Below are positions 38,172 through 40,794 of a stretch of DNA of 40,794 nt, piece by piece. This DNA comes from Bacteroidota bacterium (GTDB taxonomy: Bacteria > Bacteroidota > Ignavibacteria > Kapaibacteriales > UBA2268). Below the pieces are notes generated by a model, which had not been told where the DNA came from, made no database searches, and saw only the letters and a program-made list of their open reading frames with translations. How positions within the stretch are numbered: the stretch's first letter is position 1; each line of letters starts with the position of its first letter. Location of the stretch: the NCBI GenBank assembly GCA_021824625.1, contig JAKAKE010000171.1, positions 1-40,794 on the forward strand. Reading direction: 5' to 3'. Both the position numbers and the translations under genes were made by a program.

Positions 38172-39263
38172 GTGATTGATACAAAAAAGAAAAATGATAA
38201 TAAACAAACGAATATCGAGCAGCAGCTTGCCTGGTATAAGTCTTTCTTTGATAATTCAACCGATGCTGTGTTTATTATTCAACCCGAAACATGGGCAGTG
38301 CTTGATGCCAATATATGTGCATCCGATATAATGAATAACCCGAAAAGCGATTTAATCGGCTCCACCCTGCCCCAGTTCCGCAGAATTTTCAAGTTATTGA
38401 ATAAAAGCGAATCTCCAGTTGTACTCAGTGAATTGACCCTATTTAATTCAAATGACCTTGAAGTTATGATTGAGGTAAGCGCCCGGTTCATTGATTTCGA
38501 TGGACAGAGGCTCATCCAGGCGATTGCAAGGGATGTGAGCGAGCAGAGGATTTTAACCGACAAATTATTGCAGACTGATAAGCTTGTTTTACTCGGACAA
38601 CTTTCAGCAGGTATTTCTCATGAAATAAGAAATCCACTATCGGCAGTCAATTTGAATCTGCAAACACTGGAAAGGGAATTGCCCAAGGAATCTCATGAAC
38701 TTGAAAAAGTGAAAATTGCTTTACAAGGCGTTGAAAGGATTTCTAAAATTGTCGAGAAGACACTGAGTTTTTCCCGTACATCAATTCCCGAAATTAAGGG
38801 ATTAGACGTAAACGCACAGCTGCGTTCCACACTTGATTTATTATCTTCTCCTTTATCAAAGAAAAGAATTGAAATTGATTTTGAACTTGAAGATAATTTA
38901 CCTCAAATTGCGGCAGATACAAAGCAAATGCAGCAGGTGTTCATCAATTTAATAACAAATTCAATTGATGCAATTGACATAACAGGAAAAATCACAATAA
39001 AAACATTTGTTGAAAAAGCAGCGAGAGACACAGAACCCGACTATGTTGTTACAGCGATTTCAGATACGGGTGCGGGCATAAGTCCTGAGGATTTGCCGAA
39101 AGTGTTTAATCCTTTTTTCACAAGGAAGGCTGAAGGAACGGGGTTAGGACTGCCAATAACACAAAGGATAATATATAATCATAATGGGATTATTGATATT
39201 GAGAGTATTGTGGGGAAAGGAACGACGTTTTATATTAAGATTCCTGTTTTAATTGAGAATTGA
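38172..39263 (+). CDS. Soluble PAS-domain sensor histidine kinase (NtrB/AtoS-like)
   Basis: PAS region SFFDNSTDAVFIIQPETWAVLDAN; HisKA QLSAGISHEIRNPLSAVNLNLQTLERE; HATPase QVFINLITNSIDAID...ISDTGAGISPEDLPKVFNPFFTRKAEGTGLGLPITQRII. GTG start; no TM segment seen. Confidence 0.93.
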   Translation: MIDTKKKNDNKQTNIEQQLAWYKSFFDNSTDAVFIIQPETWAVLDANICASDIMNNPKSDLIGSTLPQFRRIFKLLNKSESPVVLSELTLFNSNDLEVMIEVSARFIDFDGQRLIQAIARDVSEQRILTDKLLQTDKLVLLGQLSAGISHEIRNPLSAVNLNLQTLERELPKESHELEKVKIALQGVERISKIVEKTLSFSRTSIPEIKGLDVNAQLRSTLDLLSSPLSKKRIEIDFELEDNLPQIAADTKQMQQVFINLITNSIDAIDITGKITIKTFVEKAARDTEPDYVVTAISDTGAGISPEDLPKVFNPFFTRKAEGTGLGLPITQRIIYNHNGIIDIESIVGKGTTFYIKIPVLIEN

Positions 39264-39330
39264 CAATAGATAATTGTGAATTAGGAATTTTGATGTAGAA
39301 TGAAAAATGCAAAATGTAGAATTATGGAAA

Positions 39331-39356
39331 TATAATAATAATAATAATAATAATAA
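39331..39356. repeat. (TAA/ATA)n trinucleotide microsatellite upstream of the NtrC-type gene
   Basis: tataataataataataataataataat, about 8-9 units. Confidence 0.9.
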
Positions 39357-39422
39357 AATTGAAAATTTTAACAGAAATTATTCATTATTCTTTATGAATT
39401 ATTCACTAAATATTGGAGTATA

Positions 39423-40794
39423 TGGAACAACAGAATTACACAATAGTTGTGATTGAGGATGACCCGCTGGTCAATTCAACCGTTAAAGAAATACTATCTA
39501 AGAATTATTCAAAGGTTATTACATATACCGATGCCCAGGTGGCTCAGGATGAATTTCACCTGATTAGCCCCGACTTAGTTTTATTGGATATATTTCTGGG
39601 ACATGCAAACGGATTGGACATACTTGAAATGCTGCGTAAACAGGGATACACTATGCCTGTAATAATGATGACTGCTTTTTCAGATATAAAAATGGCTGTC
39701 AGGGCAATGAAATTAGGGGCTGAGGATTTCATAGTCAAGCCTCTCGACTTGGAACAGCTTGAAGTTGCTGTTGAGAAGGCGTTAGAAAATTATGATTTGA
39801 GACGTCAGGTTGATTTACTTTCCGAAAAACTACGCGAAGAACAACCGAATGAAATTCTCGGAAATTATGAAGGCATGAACAAGGCAATCGAGACTGCGAA
39901 AATAATAGCATCTGCTGATACAACCGCAATATTACTCGGTGAATCCGGAACAGGCAAAGAATTAATTGCAAGATACATACACGACAATTCTAATAAAGCA
40001 AAAGGTCCTTTTGTAACAATAAACTGCGGTGCAATACCGAGAGAATTAGCTGAAAATGAATTGTTCGGTTACGAAAGAGGTGCTTTCACAGGTGCTACTG
40101 AAAAAATCAGGCCCGGTAAATTTGAACAAGCAAACAGGGGAACAATTCTACTTGATGAAATATCCGAACTGAGCATGGAATTACAAGTTAAACTTCTCCG
40201 GGTTCTTCAGGAAAGAAGCTTTTACAGGCTGGGCGGCACAAAAGAAATAAGTGTTGATGTCAGAGTTATTGCATCTACAAACCAGGAACTTGAAAAGTTG
40301 GTCGAAGATGGAAAATTCAGGGAGGATTTATTTTACAGGTTGAATGTTGCCAGAGTTTTTCTCCCTCCGCTTAAAGAAAGAGGTGCTGATATAATGCTCA
40401 TGGCAAAAGCTTTTGTTAAAGAGTTTAATAAAAAGTTCAATAAAAATGTAAAAGGATTTTCGCCGGATGCAATTGATATAATAAATAGCTACCAGTGGAA
40501 AGGAAATGTCCGTGAATTACGCAATGTAATTGAGAGAATCATTCTTCTCGAGAGCGGAGATTTAATTACGCGGGAAACTCTGAGTTTTCTTAAAACAAGT
40601 CCGGGGCAACCCGGTACCCCGGTCAAAGCCGCTGCAGAACTTAGCGACGGACAACATTACCTCCAGATAGCAAAGAATGGCGTTTCAATGGGTAATGTTT
40701 TACGTGATTTAATTATCCAGACTTTGAATATTACAAACGGTAATCAAATTAAAGCGGCTAAATTGTTGGGTATATCGAGGGCGAAATTAAGATA
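39423..40794 (+). CDS. Sigma-54-dependent response regulator (NtrC family), truncated by window end
   Basis: Manual translation: MEQQNYTIVVIEDDPLVNSTVKEIL...LVLLDIFLG...VIMMTAFSD...EDFIVKPL; AAA+ LLGESGTGKELIARYIH, ENELFGYERGAFTGATEK (GAFTGA), FREDLFYRLNVARVFLPPLKER; start of C-terminal HTH GNQIKAAKLLGISRAKLR. Absent from the ORF track because no stop codon falls in the window. Confidence 0.96.

Noticed and set aside
37843-38259. 138-aa minus-strand ORF
   Set aside because: Antisense to the TPR lipoprotein and histidine kinase genes; low-complexity Ser/Phe-rich composition typical of shadow ORFs.
39331-39356. Sequencing artefact or poly-tract ncRNA
   Set aside because: A trinucleotide run inside a block that is recognisably shared with 28242-28282; treated as a microsatellite instead.
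1-40794. Defence system, prophage or integrative element
   Set aside because: No integrase, transposase, phage structural, restriction-modification, toxin-antitoxin or Cas protein was recognised in any ORF.

Overview
This 40.8-kb window is AT-rich and looks like a chromosome segment from the Bacteroidetes/Chlorobi/Ignavibacteria lineage. That placement is inferred from a VYPNPFN-type T9SS C-terminal sorting domain and from gene content. The left half, minus strand, holds a secreted S8 peptidase and an exopolysaccharide/capsule cluster: rfbB, a UDP-HexNAc dehydrogenase, wecB, a Wza-like SLBB protein, a Wzi-like protein, several GT2 enzymes and a polyprenyl glycosylphosphotransferase. accA and a NUDIX gene sit inside that cluster. 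The middle holds a pentaheme cytochrome c, a SulP transporter with a large insert, a NagZ-like GH3, a thioesterase, a threonine aldolase, a polyprenol/dolichol-kinase-like protein, ispE and glgA. The right half holds a TolC/MFP/RND efflux operon, a decayed PepSY-like gene, a TPR lipoprotein (possibly PorW/SprE-like), and a PAS histidine kinase followed by a sigma-54 response regulator truncated at the window end. No CRISPR array, phage, transposase gene, rRNA or tRNA was recognised. The most unusual signal is several families of small dispersed repeats. They form intergenic composites, and they also appear inside reading frames, where they are translated, occupy signal-peptide and start regions, or form a heptanucleotide tract. 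There is also a 79-bp MITE-like element with 15-bp terminal inverted repeats and a 7-bp flanking direct repeat. Everything here is read from sequence by eye; no searches were run.
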